From positions 623,852 to 687,851 of the forward strand of contig NZ_JAGSYD010000001.1 in assembly GCF_025685575.1 (NCBI RefSeq): DNA of 64,000 bases. The letters are read 5' to 3'. This DNA is from Granulicella cerasi. Lineage in GTDB: Bacteria > Acidobacteriota > Terriglobia > Terriglobales > Acidobacteriaceae. Every line of letters begins with the position of its first letter. Position 1 is the stretch's first letter. Positions 9,706 to 18,952 of the stretch are shown in pieces. The translations under genes were made by a program, and so were the position numbers. Below the pieces are notes generated by a model that had not been told where the DNA came from, made no database searches, and saw only the letters and a program-made list of their open reading frames with translations.

Positions 9706-10953
9706 ATGAAAGCCACCGATCAACGCGAATCCGTACGCATGGCGCTCGACACGCTGCGCGCCAACAAGCTGCGCTCGAGCCTCACCATCCTCGGCATCGT
9801 TATCGGTGTGATGACGGTGATCGCGATTTCGTCGGTGATCAACGGGCTGAACTCGTCGGTGAGCAGCATGGTGGAGTCGCTGGGCAGCAACGTGCTGTGG
9901 GTCTTCCGCTTTCAGTTCGGCATGGGCCGGCCGACCGCCGAAGAACTCGCACGCAAACAGTTCACCTACGACGACATGACGGCGCTGAGCGAGCTTCCGC
10001 ATGTGACGGCGGCCTCGGCCTCCCTGCGGTATCAGAACTTCCAGTTCAACGCGGGCTCGACGATCGGCAAATACAAGGGCCACAAGGTGGAGAACCTGTC
10101 GCTGGAGGGGGACACCGTCAGCGTGCAGCAGGTGTACGACTGGAACCTGAAGGACGGGCGCTACTTCACGCAGAATGAGCAGGAGCGCGCAGCAGATGTC
10201 GTCGTGCTGGGTCACGACGCGGCTGAAGATCTCTTCCAGGGCGAAGAGCCGATCGGCAAAGAGGTCGATATCGCTGGTCGTTACTTCACGGTGATCGGCG
10301 TCGTGGACAAGCAGAAGCAGGCCTTTGGCGGCGGCAAGAACCCTGACGACAGCTTCGCGTACTTTCCGATTACGACCTTTCACAAGCTGCATCCCGAGGT
10401 GCTGGACTACTGGATTTCGGTGAAGTTCGATGACCAGAAAAACCGCCCGCTGGTGGAGGACGAGATGCGCGAGCTGCTGCGTCGTCGCCGCAAGGTGCGC
10501 AACGAGCAGAACGACAATTTCGCGATCTTCGGCGCGGACTCCATCACGCGCTTGTGGAACCAGGTGACCGCATCGCTCTTTCTGCTGATGTTCGGCTTGA
10601 GCTCGATGGGCTTGATGGTGGGCGGAGTCGGCGTGATGAACATCATGCTCGTGTCCGTGACCGAACGCACGCGTGAGATCGGCGTGCGAAAGGCCATCGG
10701 TGCGACGAAGAAGATCATCCTGCTGCAGTTCACGCTGGAGGCGATTGTGCTCTGCGCGATCGGCGGTGTCATCGGCATTACGATGGGTGCGCTGATCGCG
10801 TTGGTGCTGAAGATCTTCCTGCCGAGCGAGATCTCGCTGCTTTGGGTGACCTTTGCGTTCTTCGCTTCGTGCCTGATCGGCTTGGTCTTTGGCGTCTATC
10901 CCGCGTGGAAAGCCGCGAATCTGGATCCAATCGAAGCCCTGCGGTACGAGTGA
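9706..10953 (+). CDS. MacB/FtsX-like ABC transporter permease
   Basis: A 415-residue paralogue of the permease at 8015: N-terminal helix SLTILGIVIGVMTVIAISSV near 21-40, periplasmic MacB_PCD region to about 285, then three FtsX helices with MNIMLVSVTERTREIGVRKA near 313 and YPAWKAANLDPIEALRYE at the end. Two such subunits could form a heterodimer, but no ATP-binding subunit is present in the window. The start ATG follows directly after the repeat. The pair was probably contiguous before the four-helix-bundle insert arrived. Confidence 0.92.
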   Translation: MKATDQRESVRMALDTLRANKLRSSLTILGIVIGVMTVIAISSVINGLNSSVSSMVESLGSNVLWVFRFQFGMGRPTAEELARKQFTYDDMTALSELPHVTAASASLRYQNFQFNAGSTIGKYKGHKVENLSLEGDTVSVQQVYDWNLKDGRYFTQNEQERAADVVVLGHDAAEDLFQGEEPIGKEVDIAGRYFTVIGVVDKQKQAFGGGKNPDDSFAYFPITTFHKLHPEVLDYWISVKFDDQKNRPLVEDEMRELLRRRRKVRNEQNDNFAIFGADSITRLWNQVTASLFLLMFGLSSMGLMVGGVGVMNIMLVSVTERTREIGVRKAIGATKKIILLQFTLEAIVLCAIGGVIGITMGALIALVLKIFLPSEISLLWVTFAFFASCLIGLVFGVYPAWKAANLDPIEALRYE

Positions 10954-11026
10954 GCGGGCGAGTCGTTCGTGGAAGGCATGAGAAGCACTTGCGCTTGCGG
11001 CGAACCCGCTAACCACTTACGACTAA

Positions 11027-12211
11027 CTACTTCGCCTCTTCTGCCACCCGCTCCAACTTGCCTTGATGCAGGCGAAACTTCTCACCACGCCACACGATGA
11101 CATCGCTGCTGTAGCTCCACCCCCAGATGAAGAGGCCGGAGAAGTCGCGCAGGGGCAGCAGCCACAGGTCGCGGATCACCTGCACATCCTTCAGCAGGCC
11201 TACGCCGATCGTGAGCGCGACGGTGACGCGCACGAAGAGTGCAAAGCTGAGCAGTGCGATGCTCCACAGTGCCGCGCCGCTGGCCACGACCGCGAGCACC
11301 GCCCACGGCAGCACGTAAGTGATGCCCAGGCCGATGTACCCGGCGCGCCGTGAGTCGCGCGTGGAGCGTGCCCAGCGCAGTTGATGGTCGAGGTATCCGC
11401 GCAGCGTATACGCAGGCACATCGGTCTCGACAACCTCGGGTGCGAGCTCCACACGATAGCCCTGGGCTGCGAGGCGAGCGCCAAGTTCGTAGTCGTCGGC
11501 AAGCTGGTCAACGAGGGACTCGAAGCCGCCAATGGTGGCGAGCGCAGTCTTCGTCGTCGCAAGTGTAGACCCGAGACCGAAGCGGATGCTGCCTTCGAGT
11601 TTGCGCGCGGTGAGCACGCCGGGCATAAAGTCCGTAGAGATGCCGAGCGCTTCGAGCTTGCTCCACGTGGTGCGTGTGGAGAGGCCGATGTACGGCGCGG
11701 TGACGAGGCCGACCTTCGCGTCTGCGAACGGGCGCATGATTTCGGTGAGGTACTGCGGACCGACGAGGATGTCGCCATCGTTGACGACGATGTGCTCGAA
11801 CTGCGCGGCAGGCAGCATCTGGATGAGGTTCGAGACCTTGCCGCTGGTGCCCATTCGCTGCGCGCACTCGATGAGCTGAATCGCGACGTTGGGGAACTCT
11901 TCGCGCAGGCGAACGATCTCAGCGACCGCCGGATCGTCGAGCGAGCTGACGCCAAAGACGATTTCGAACTCGCCGCCATACTGCTGCTGGCAATGGCTGA
12001 CAAAGCCCGCATACATGCGCGGGTCAATGCCTTTGACGGGCTTCAGGATGCTGACAGAAGGCAGGAATGGCGCGGCTTTGCGCGCCGTGCGGGTGTCGCG
12101 CACGAAGGCACGTGCACCCAACAGCGCAAGCGCGTTGTAGGCGATGCCGGAGATCGTGATGAGCCCGGCGAAGAGCTCGGCTCCCGTCGAGAAAGTTGCG
12201 GCGACATCCAT
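11027..12211 (-). CDS. hpnI: HpnI-like glycosyltransferase (GT2/GT21)
   Basis: A 394-residue membrane glycosyltransferase of the ceramide glucosyltransferase-like family. HpnI is known to add N-acetylglucosamine to bacteriohopanetetrol. An N-terminal helix (ELFAGLITISGIAYNALALL) is followed by VSILKPVKGIDP, the VVNDGDILVGP metal-binding Asp region near 142, and QLADDYELGARL. The QxxRW-type motif appears as HQLRWARS near 280, and C-terminal membrane helices follow. Hopanoid-specific assignment rests on overall resemblance; no other hpn gene is beside it, so another lipid acceptor is possible. Confidence 0.75.
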   Translation of the reverse strand: MDVAATFSTGAELFAGLITISGIAYNALALLGARAFVRDTRTARKAAPFLPSVSILKPVKGIDPRMYAGFVSHCQQQYGGEFEIVFGVSSLDDPAVAEIVRLREEFPNVAIQLIECAQRMGTSGKVSNLIQMLPAAQFEHIVVNDGDILVGPQYLTEIMRPFADAKVGLVTAPYIGLSTRTTWSKLEALGISTDFMPGVLTARKLEGSIRFGLGSTLATTKTALATIGGFESLVDQLADDYELGARLAAQGYRVELAPEVVETDVPAYTLRGYLDHQLRWARSTRDSRRAGYIGLGITYVLPWAVLAVVASGAALWSIALLSFALFVRVTVALTIGVGLLKDVQVIRDLWLLPLRDFSGLFIWGWSYSSDVIVWRGEKFRLHQGKLERVAEEAK

Positions 12212-12235
12212 CGGCTCTAGTGTATCGAGGTTCGT

Positions 12236-13078
12236 TTAGCGCTGCGGTTTGGCGTCTGTGCGCGTGCGCTCTTCGAGGTCGCTCATCTGCTCGCTCAGGA
12301 AGTTGAGACGGCGGCCAAGCTCCTGCACTTCGCGTTCTGCGCGGCGATTCACTTCGAAGTCGAGCTCCGAGCGCACGCGGTCCTTCGTGTCCTGGCGGTT
12401 CTGGCTCATCATGATCACCGGCGCTTGAATCGCGGCGAGCATGGAGAGGAAGAGGTTGAGCAGGATGAATGGGTACGGGTCCCACGCGCGTCCGCGAAGG
12501 ATGATGTTGACGAGCGTGTAGACCGTGAGCGTGACGATGAAGATGATGATGAAGGTCCACGAACCGCCGAAGCGGGCAACGCGATCGGCAATGCGCGCGC
12601 CTACGGTCTCTTCCTCGTCGATAAGTTCGTTGGGGCTCTTCGCGGAGCGCGAACGAACGATGGCCTGCGTCTGGTGGATCTCACGCGCCAGCACGGTGAG
12701 CATGTCGATGCCCGACTGCGGCTTGGCCGCGAGAAGCGCAGAGAGATCATTGCGATCGACCTCGATGCAGCGGCTGCTGTCGACCGCGTAGGCCGTCGTC
12801 TTGTGCTCGGTGTGGTCGAGCATGGAAGCGAAGCCGAAGATGTCGCCGTGGTGTGGCTCGGAGAAGGTGACCTCTTGGCCATCTTCGTCGAGCAGGGTAA
12901 CGCGGACGGCGCCTTCGAGCATGACGTAGGCGCGCTCGCTGAGCTCGCCGGTCTTATAGATGCGTTGCTTGGGCGCAAATTCGCGCATCTCCACCTGTGC
13001 GGCGAGTACGGCCAGCTCTTCGTCGTCGAGTAGCGAGAAGAGGGGAACGTGCTTCAGTTCTTCTTTGTTGCAGGCCAT
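12236..13078 (-). CDS. Cyclic-nucleotide-binding-like and DUF1003 membrane protein
   Basis: 280 residues. The first 130 form a cNMP-binding-type beta-roll (LFSLLDDEELAVLA, YKTGELSERAYVMLEGAVRV, HGDIFGFASML). The phosphate-binding cassette lacks the usual canonical Arg arrangement, so ligand binding is unproven. Residues from about 145 form DUF1003: RIADRVARFGGSWTFIIIF, two membrane helices, NLFLSMLAAIQAPVIMMSQNR and a helical tail (RAEREVQELGRRLNFLSEQM). It is probably an inner-membrane protein with a cytoplasmic sensor domain. It lies just upstream of hpnI on the same strand, 24 bases apart. The function is unknown. Confidence 0.85.
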   Translation of the reverse strand: MACNKEELKHVPLFSLLDDEELAVLAAQVEMREFAPKQRIYKTGELSERAYVMLEGAVRVTLLDEDGQEVTFSEPHHGDIFGFASMLDHTEHKTTAYAVDSSRCIEVDRNDLSALLAAKPQSGIDMLTVLAREIHQTQAIVRSRSAKSPNELIDEEETVGARIADRVARFGGSWTFIIIFIVTLTVYTLVNIILRGRAWDPYPFILLNLFLSMLAAIQAPVIMMSQNRQDTKDRVRSELDFEVNRRAEREVQELGRRLNFLSEQMSDLEERTRTDAKPQR

Positions 13079-13138
13079 GCGTGGAGTTCTCCTATGCAGC
13101 TTGGATGCGCGAAGAACAGTCTACCGTCGCGATAGGAA

Positions 13139-15064
13139 TCAACGTTGATTGCTGACGATCTCTTTGCCACCGCTGATGGCGAGTACATAGACGTGGCCGG
13201 GGAGCGCGGGAAGCTGGTTCGGCGGATCGGTGAGGCTCTGCCAAAGGAAGATGCGCTGCGAGCCGGGCCATTTTTCCGCGAGTGTTGAGGGTGACTCAAA
13301 GATGCGCGGCGCGTCGGGGAAGAAGCTGCCGTACCAGAGGTTCGAGCTGCGGCCCTCAAGGATGTGGAGGTCGTTGCGCTGCAGGTAGAAGCCGAGCGTG
13401 GAGCCGGCTTCGTACTCGCCGTGCAAGACGATGAGGTCGTTCGGCTGCACGAGCGGCGCGATGCGTTCGGCGAGTTGCGCTGAGGTGAGCACCGGCGCGA
13501 AGGTCTGCAGGCCAAGGTGTGCGGCGATGAGGAAAAGCAGTGCGCCGCTCGCGAGTGCGAGGTTGGAGGCGTGCGTTTGAGCGCGGCGACGAAGGAGAAG
13601 CGCGGCCATCGGCGCTGCGAAGAGCGCGAGGATCGCGAGCATCAGCGGCGTGCGGAACATGCCCATCGCGCGTGTGTCGAGGTCGAGCACGTGGCCCATG
13701 CTCAGGGCGTAGTCGCCGGGATTCTGGCTGAGGAGCGTAGCGAGGTCCGTGCCTGCGGGTGGGGCTTTTGCGACGAAGAGCAGCGCAATGGCCGCGATGG
13801 CGAAGAGGCTTCCTAGAGCCACAACGACGACGAGGCAACGCGTCGTGGCGCGGCGTTCGCGGCTGGCGGGAGCGGAGGCTTCTTCGCGCACAAGCCAGCC
13901 AGCGATGAGGATGCCGATGGCCGGCAGCGCGGGCAGGATGTAGTACTCCTGCCGCGTGGAGAGCGTGAAGAAGAGCAGCACGAAGCCTGCCCAGGTGACG
14001 ACGAGCAGCGTGCCGCGCTCCTGCAGGCTGAGCGTGTGCGTGCGGAAGCGTGCACGCCACGCGGCGTTGCGGAAGGGCAGCGCGTTTGTGATGGATTTGA
14101 AGAAGAACGCCGACCACGGCATCAGCCACACAAAGCACAATCCCCAAAAGAGATACAGCGGCGAGGTGTCGTAGTCATGCGGCACGCGCAGATTGAGGTA
14201 GCGCAGCAGGTGCTCGTTCATGAAGTAGAACCAGAACCAGCCGCGCACGTTGCCGTCAGTGGGCAGCGGCACATGCCAGTGGCCGTTCATGAAGAGGAAG
14301 GGTGCGGGGTGGCCTGCGCCGGGGTTGGCAAGGCCGATGAGCACATGCCACGGCGTCGCGATGGCGAAGAACGCGAGCAACGCAACGGCCCACGGTAGCT
14401 TGTTCGCGCGCGTGAAGGCTCCGCGGATGCCGTAGGCGAGCAGCAGATAGAGCACCACGATCGCCAACGGAAAGACGAGACCGATGAGGCCCTTCGACAG
14501 CACGCCGAGCGCGCAGGCGAGGCCGAAGAGCAGGCCGTTGCAAGGCGTTTCGTTGCCGTCTTCTTCGCAGCGCAGCAGAGCGTACATCGCCAGCGCAAGC
14601 CACAGGCAGACGAAGCCGTCGGGCAGCGTGATGCGCGTGAAGAGGAAGATGCCCGCGCTCGAAAGCGTGATGAGCGCGGCGTACACGCCAGCGCGTGCGT
14701 TGCTGTAGAGGCGGCGTGCGAAGGCTTCGACGGCAAAGGTCAATCCGAGCACGCCGAGCGCGATGGGGATGCGCGCGGCGATGGCGAAGGCTCGTGCCGA
14801 TACGAAGCCGAAGAGGCTCGCGAGCTTCATCGATGCGGCCATCGACCAGTACATGAGCGGCGCTTTTTCGAGGTAGCGGATGCCGTTGGCGTAGAGCGTC
14901 ACCCAGTCGTGGCGCACGAGCATTTCGCGCGCGACCTCGGCGTGTACGGAGTCGGCGTCGTCCAGCAGCGCGGGACGCACGAGCGCGAAGCTGGCATAGA
15001 CGGCGAGCCACACGAGCAGAAGCGCGAGCGTGGTGGAGCGGGTGCGTTGTGGAGCGGCGGGCAT
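13139..15064 (-). CDS. GT39/ArnT-like membrane glycosyltransferase
   Basis: About 641 residues from the ATG at 15064 (MPAAPQRTRS, then a first membrane helix LALLLVWLAVYASFALV). A longer in-frame version would add 41 residues without membrane or signal character and would cross the start of the divergent Rieske gene. The family signature follows the first helix: LLDDADSVHAEVAREML with acidic residues, then ANGIRYLEKAPLMYW, as in ArnT and PMT_2 enzymes that transfer sugars from polyprenyl phosphate. Ten or so helices follow and a soluble C-terminal domain ends at NQR. The acceptor could be lipid A, hopanoid or protein. Confidence 0.85.
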   Translation of the reverse strand: MPAAPQRTRSTTLALLLVWLAVYASFALVRPALLDDADSVHAEVAREMLVRHDWVTLYANGIRYLEKAPLMYWSMAASMKLASLFGFVSARAFAIAARIPIALGVLGLTFAVEAFARRLYSNARAGVYAALITLSSAGIFLFTRITLPDGFVCLWLALAMYALLRCEEDGNETPCNGLLFGLACALGVLSKGLIGLVFPLAIVVLYLLLAYGIRGAFTRANKLPWAVALLAFFAIATPWHVLIGLANPGAGHPAPFLFMNGHWHVPLPTDGNVRGWFWFYFMNEHLLRYLNLRVPHDYDTSPLYLFWGLCFVWLMPWSAFFFKSITNALPFRNAAWRARFRTHTLSLQERGTLLVVTWAGFVLLFFTLSTRQEYYILPALPAIGILIAGWLVREEASAPASRERRATTRCLVVVVALGSLFAIAAIALLFVAKAPPAGTDLATLLSQNPGDYALSMGHVLDLDTRAMGMFRTPLMLAILALFAAPMAALLLRRRAQTHASNLALASGALLFLIAAHLGLQTFAPVLTSAQLAERIAPLVQPNDLIVLHGEYEAGSTLGFYLQRNDLHILEGRSSNLWYGSFFPDAPRIFESPSTLAEKWPGSQRIFLWQSLTDPPNQLPALPGHVYVLAISGGKEIVSNQR

Positions 15065-15150
15065 TGGCTCCCAGTGTAGATGCGGAGTCGTGTGCGCGCG
15101 GTCACTTCCCGGGTTCGCCGATTCGTCGTACGCTTCTTCTAGTGGATTCC

Positions 15151-16272
15151 ATGCGCCCCATTCGACCGGCCGACCACACCAGCCCATTGGTGGAGATCAC
15201 CGCTGCCGCCAAGCCCGGCCCGCCTGCGGAGATGATCTTCGGGGAGTGGTATCCGGCGCTGCGCTCGAGCGGCATTAAGCGCGGTGGCACGGCGCTGACC
15301 ACGCTGCTCGGCATCCCCATGCTGCTTGGCCGCAAGAACGATGGCACGATCTTTGCGATGCGCGATATGTGTCCGCATCGCGGCATTCCGCTTTCGGCCG
15401 GTTGGTATGACGGCGAGACGGTGCAGTGCAAATATCATGGCTGGCGCTTTGAGCCCTGCAGCGGTCGCTGCGAGGAGATTCCATCGCTGACGAGCCATGA
15501 CTCGCTGGAGCCGACGAAGATTTTTGCGAACAGCTTTCCGGTGGTCGAGCGCGATGGCTATGCGTGGGTGTATGTGCCGGAGGCGGGTGCGGGGCGCTTG
15601 AGCGCGCAGGACGCGTTGCCGCCGGTGCCGGAGCTGCCGAAGTTTTCTACGCGCTATCGCTCGGCGCATCTTGTGGCCGACCTTCCTTGCAACGTCGATC
15701 ACGGCATCATTGGCCTGATGGATCCTGCGCATGGGCCATTCGTGCATCGCGCCTGGTGGTGGCGCAGTGCGGCGAGCATTCACGAGAAGACGAAGAAGTT
15801 TGAACCGATCCCTGATGGTTTCAGGATGAGTCCGCACACGCCGAGCTCGAACTCCGCGCCGTACAAGCTGCTCGGTAAGCCGACGACGACCATCGATTTT
15901 GTGTTGCCGAATCGCCGTTACGAGACGATAGTGGCGGAGAAGAACGGCAAGCTGCGTTGGTTCTCTTCGCTGACGACCGTGACTCCGGTGACCGCGAGCA
16001 CCTGCCGCATCGACGTGCTGGCCGCGTGGGACATCGCATATCACGTGCCGTTCATCACGCCGATTGCGAAGCTCTTCGGCGCGCGCTTCGTCGACCAGGA
16101 CCGGCAGACGATGGTGGAGCAGGCGCAGGGCTTGCGCTCGAACCCCGCGCTCATGCTGATCGACGACGCCGACAAGCCTGCGAAGTGGTACTTCGCGCTG
16201 AAGCAGCGACGGTTGAAGGGCGTTGGCGAACATCCGCTGCAGGGGCCGGTGGAGCTCCACTGGCGCAGCTGA
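15151..16272 (+). CDS. Rieske [2Fe-2S] non-heme iron oxygenase
   Basis: 373 residues from ATG 15151; an upstream in-frame extension overlaps the divergent gene and is unlikely. Rieske ligands are visible as CPH (Cys74, His76) and CKYHGW (Cys93, His96). The catalytic domain has NVDHGIIGLMDPAHGPFVH near 187-205, giving the Asp/His/His pattern for mononuclear iron. The layout is that of VanA/aromatic-ring or sterol-type Rieske oxygenases. No reductase or ferredoxin gene lies beside it. The substrate is not evident; nearby envelope-lipid genes make a lipid substrate possible but unproven. Confidence 0.88.
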   Translation: MRPIRPADHTSPLVEITAAAKPGPPAEMIFGEWYPALRSSGIKRGGTALTTLLGIPMLLGRKNDGTIFAMRDMCPHRGIPLSAGWYDGETVQCKYHGWRFEPCSGRCEEIPSLTSHDSLEPTKIFANSFPVVERDGYAWVYVPEAGAGRLSAQDALPPVPELPKFSTRYRSAHLVADLPCNVDHGIIGLMDPAHGPFVHRAWWWRSAASIHEKTKKFEPIPDGFRMSPHTPSSNSAPYKLLGKPTTTIDFVLPNRRYETIVAEKNGKLRWFSSLTTVTPVTASTCRIDVLAAWDIAYHVPFITPIAKLFGARFVDQDRQTMVEQAQGLRSNPALMLIDDADKPAKWYFALKQRRLKGVGEHPLQGPVELHWRS

Positions 16273-16275
16273 AGG

Positions 16276-16986
16276 CTACTTGCCGGGGCGCGTTTCCGCC
16301 GCAGCGATCGCTGCGAGCAACGCTTTGTTGCCGCCTTCGACGATGCGGCCGTGGCCTGCGGCGATGCGGGCGATCGGAAATTCGTTCAGCTTGCGGACGC
16401 TGGCCAGCGCAGTCGGCGTGTGCCATGTCGCGCGCACCGGAAACCACCACGGAGCCCAGCCGCTGACGGTCGTCGTGCCGCGCAACGTGCCGACGGCATC
16501 TCCCGCGTAGAGCGTGCCGTCGCGCTCATCGAGAAACGCGAAGTGCCCGGGCGTGTGGCCGGGCGTGGCGATGCAGCGCAGCGAGCCGAAGAGCTCGCCG
16601 TCGCCGACGAAGTGCGTGGGCGGAGTGTTGCAGCCGGGCGTGCCGCCGCGGATAGGCGTTTGCGGCTCTCCGGGGTCGAGCGAAAGGTCCTGCGCGGGCG
16701 GCTTGGGCAGCCAGCGGGCATCGCGTGCGCTGATCACGACGGACACCTCGCCGAGAGCGGCCTTGAGTTCATCGACTGAGCCAATGTGGTCGACGTGCGC
16801 GTGCGTCAGCAGGATGCGGCGAATCGGCGCACCCGCTTCCTGCGCGGCTTTCAGGATCGTTGGCCCTTCACCGGCTACGCCGGTGTCGATCAACGTGAAG
16901 CCGTCCTGCTCGCGCAGGAGATAGCAGTTCACCAGCCCAAACTTCGTGATTTGCGTGCCGTACGTGCCGATCTGCGTGATCTTCAT
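16276..16986 (-). CDS. MBL-fold metallo-hydrolase
   Basis: 236 residues starting at MKITQIG (ATG 16986). The upstream in-frame extension is Arg-rich and non-conserved. Metal ligands: THAHVDHIGS (His62, His64, Asp66, His67), TPGHTPGH near 160, GDAVG near 180 and AAGHGRIV near 215. This is the glyoxalase II-like/lactonase-like metallo-beta-lactamase fold. It converges with the Rieske gene, with three bases between them. The substrate cannot be stated. Confidence 0.88.
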   Translation of the reverse strand: MKITQIGTYGTQITKFGLVNCYLLREQDGFTLIDTGVAGEGPTILKAAQEAGAPIRRILLTHAHVDHIGSVDELKAALGEVSVVISARDARWLPKPPAQDLSLDPGEPQTPIRGGTPGCNTPPTHFVGDGELFGSLRCIATPGHTPGHFAFLDERDGTLYAGDAVGTLRGTTTVSGWAPWWFPVRATWHTPTALASVRKLNEFPIARIAAGHGRIVEGGNKALLAAIAAAETRPGK

Positions 16987-17046
16987 GGACACCCTCCGCC
17001 GCTTCATTCGATGCGCTATGGCGTGCCCGAGGCGTAAACTGATCGT

Positions 17047-18036
17047 ATGGCTTCTTCGCCGCAAGCCGCGCCTTCTGCCGTGCAGCGCATCCTGAAGTTT
17101 TCGCTCGCGCTCACGCTCCTCTACATTCTCGCCACGCTGTACTACGGCCTGCGTTCGTACTCGCTCGCGCTGATTTCTGAGGCCGGGCACAACGTTTCGG
17201 ACTTCCTCGCGCTGGCGCTGAGTTTCGTGGCCGTGTGGCTGCAGACACGTCCGCCGAGCGATGCGCGCACCTTTGGCTATCAGCGCGCGGGTGTGCTCGC
17301 GGGCTTTGTGAATGCGCTCACGCTGCTGCTGCTCTCGCTTTGGATCGCGGTGGAAGCGGTGATCCGCTTCTGGTCGCCGGTGTCGGTGCAGGCGAACGTG
17401 ATGATGGTCGTCGCGGCGGCGGGTGTGCTGATGAACGGCGCGATTGCCGGGCTGCTCTGGAAGTTTTCAGGGGACATCAACATTCGATCGGTCTTCCTGC
17501 ACATGCTGGGCGACACGATTTCGACCGCGGCGGTGATCGTCGGCGGTTCCGTGATTCGCTTCACGGGTTGGCAGTGGATTGATCCGGTGCTGTCGCTGGT
17601 GATCGCAGGTATGATCGCGTTGAGCTCGTGGGGCATCGTGCGCGAGTCGCTGCATATTCTGCTGGAAGGCACGCCGCGTTCGGTGGACCTCGACGCGGTA
17701 CGCACGGCGATGAAGAAGGTGCCGGGCGTGGTGAGCGTGCACGATTTGCATGTGTGGAGCCTCACGTCGAAGAGCCACGCACTCGCGGCGCATGTGCAGG
17801 TGATCGAGATGCCGCTGGCAGACACGAAGACGATTGTCGAGCGCCTGAATCATGAGCTGCGCGATCATCAAGGCATTCATCACACGACGATTCAGCTTGA
17901 AGTGACCAACTGCACGGCAGAGCACTTTGAGAACTGCTGCCAGCCGCCGGAGCTCGAAGTCGTCGACGGCCACTCGCACCATCATCACGGGCCGGGCGGG
18001 CATCATCACGATCATGACCATGCGCACGCGCATTGA
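17047..18036 (+). CDS. Cation diffusion facilitator family metal transporter
   Basis: 329 residues, six predicted helices; proton-driven export of Zn2+ or a related divalent metal from the cytoplasm. The signature SEAGHNVSDFLALALSF near 47 supplies the metal-site residues of helix 2 (usually HxxxD; here H-N-V-S-D), and HMLGDTISTAAVIVGG near 155 gives the second HxxxD. The cytoplasmic ZT-dimer domain follows (VHDLHVWSLTSKSHALAAHV). The tail is very His-rich (HSHHHHGPGGHHHDHDHAHAH read in pieces), typical of zinc-binding CzcD/ZitB members. Confidence 0.94.
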   Translation: MASSPQAAPSAVQRILKFSLALTLLYILATLYYGLRSYSLALISEAGHNVSDFLALALSFVAVWLQTRPPSDARTFGYQRAGVLAGFVNALTLLLLSLWIAVEAVIRFWSPVSVQANVMMVVAAAGVLMNGAIAGLLWKFSGDINIRSVFLHMLGDTISTAAVIVGGSVIRFTGWQWIDPVLSLVIAGMIALSSWGIVRESLHILLEGTPRSVDLDAVRTAMKKVPGVVSVHDLHVWSLTSKSHALAAHVQVIEMPLADTKTIVERLNHELRDHQGIHHTTIQLEVTNCTAEHFENCCQPPELEVVDGHSHHHHGPGGHHHDHDHAHAH

Positions 18037-18069
18037 GTGCGTGTCTGGCGAGCCTGCATCTAACGAAGT

Positions 18070-18750
18070 ATGAGTACAAAGCCGATCAGCGTTATCGTGA
18101 CAGGCACCACCGGCATGGTGGGAGAGGGCGTGTTGCTCGAATGCCTCGCCAGCCCCAGCGTCAGCCGCGTGTTGAGCGTCGCGCGCAAGCCGTGCGGATA
18201 CACGCATCCCAAGCTTGATGAAGTGATCGTGCCGAGCTTTCTTTCGCTGGCGGATGTGGAAGAGCAGTTCGTGGGTTACGACGCTTGCTTCTTCTGCGCG
18301 GGTGTGTCGTCACTCGGCAAGGACGAGGCCGAGTACACGCGCATTACGTATGACACGACGCTGCACTTTGCGGAGACGCTCGCGCGGTTGAATCCGCTGA
18401 TGGTATTTGAGTACATCTCTGGCGCGGGCACGGACTCCACCGAGCAGGGCAAGAGCATGTGGGCGCGCGTGAAGGGCCGCACGGAGAATGCGTTGGCGCG
18501 GTTGCCGTTTCGCGCTGTCTACAACCTGCGCCCCGGCATGATGCGACCGAGTGAGCATCAGCGTCATGTGCCGGGAATGATGAAGGCGATAGGCGCGTTG
18601 TATCCGGTGATGCGCGTGGTCTTGCCCAAGCACGTGAGCACACTTTCGCAGATCGGTCGCGCGATGATTCGCATAGCTATCGACGGAAGCTCGAAGCGCG
18701 TGCTTGAAGTGTCGGATCTCAATGCGCTGGCGTCTAGCCGTGACGAGTAG
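18070..18750 (+). CDS. NAD(P)-binding SDR-like protein (HTATIP2/YbjT type)
   Basis: 226 residues with an N-terminal Rossmann fold: VIVTGTTGMVGEGVLLECL near 8, a TGxxGxxG dinucleotide-binding motif. FEYISGAGTDSTEQG near 117 and ARVKGRTENAL near 134 supply the S and K of the atypical SDR pattern, while the classical YxxxK Tyr is absent. The NLRPGMMRP stretch near 155 is typical of this branch. The substrate is unknown. It is 33 bases downstream of the metal transporter and may be co-transcribed. Confidence 0.8.
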   Translation: MSTKPISVIVTGTTGMVGEGVLLECLASPSVSRVLSVARKPCGYTHPKLDEVIVPSFLSLADVEEQFVGYDACFFCAGVSSLGKDEAEYTRITYDTTLHFAETLARLNPLMVFEYISGAGTDSTEQGKSMWARVKGRTENALARLPFRAVYNLRPGMMRPSEHQRHVPGMMKAIGALYPVMRVVLPKHVSTLSQIGRAMIRIAIDGSSKRVLEVSDLNALASSRDE

Positions 18751-18845
18751 CTCGAACGGTCGTCTCAGGTCTCGCCTCTGAGATCCGGATTTTCAGAGAG
18801 ATTCGCAAGGGCCGAAGAGTTGAGCACGGCGCAGATTCTCGCTCT

Positions 18846-18880
18846 CCCACGTCTCAAGAATCGAGACGTGGGGCACCCGG
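18846..18880. repeat. Interspersed palindrome with GGGTGCCCCAC core
   Basis: CCCACGTCTC at 18846-18855 pairs with GAGACGTGGG at 18863-18872, followed by GCACCC. In reverse complement the element begins GGGTGCCCCACGTCTC. A second element at 22756 begins GGGTGCCCCACCTCTG. Both lie between genes. Confidence 0.65.
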
Positions 18881-18901
18881 CGTACAAGGGCACGCGCAAC
18901 A

Positions 18902-18926
18902 AAGGCCGCTCGCGGTGAGCGGCCTT
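18902..18926. terminator. Bidirectional terminator before osmC
   Basis: AAGGCCGCTC (18902-18911) and GAGCGGCCTT (18917-18926) form a 10-bp stem with a five-base loop, between convergent genes; TTTGTTG follows on the minus strand. Confidence 0.85.
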
Positions 18927-18952
18927 CGTTCTAAATTCTAAATTATGTGGGG

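Noticed and set aside
13139-15187. Longer GT39-like protein starting at 15187
   Set aside because: The extra 41 residues have no membrane or signal features and overlap the start of the divergent Rieske gene.
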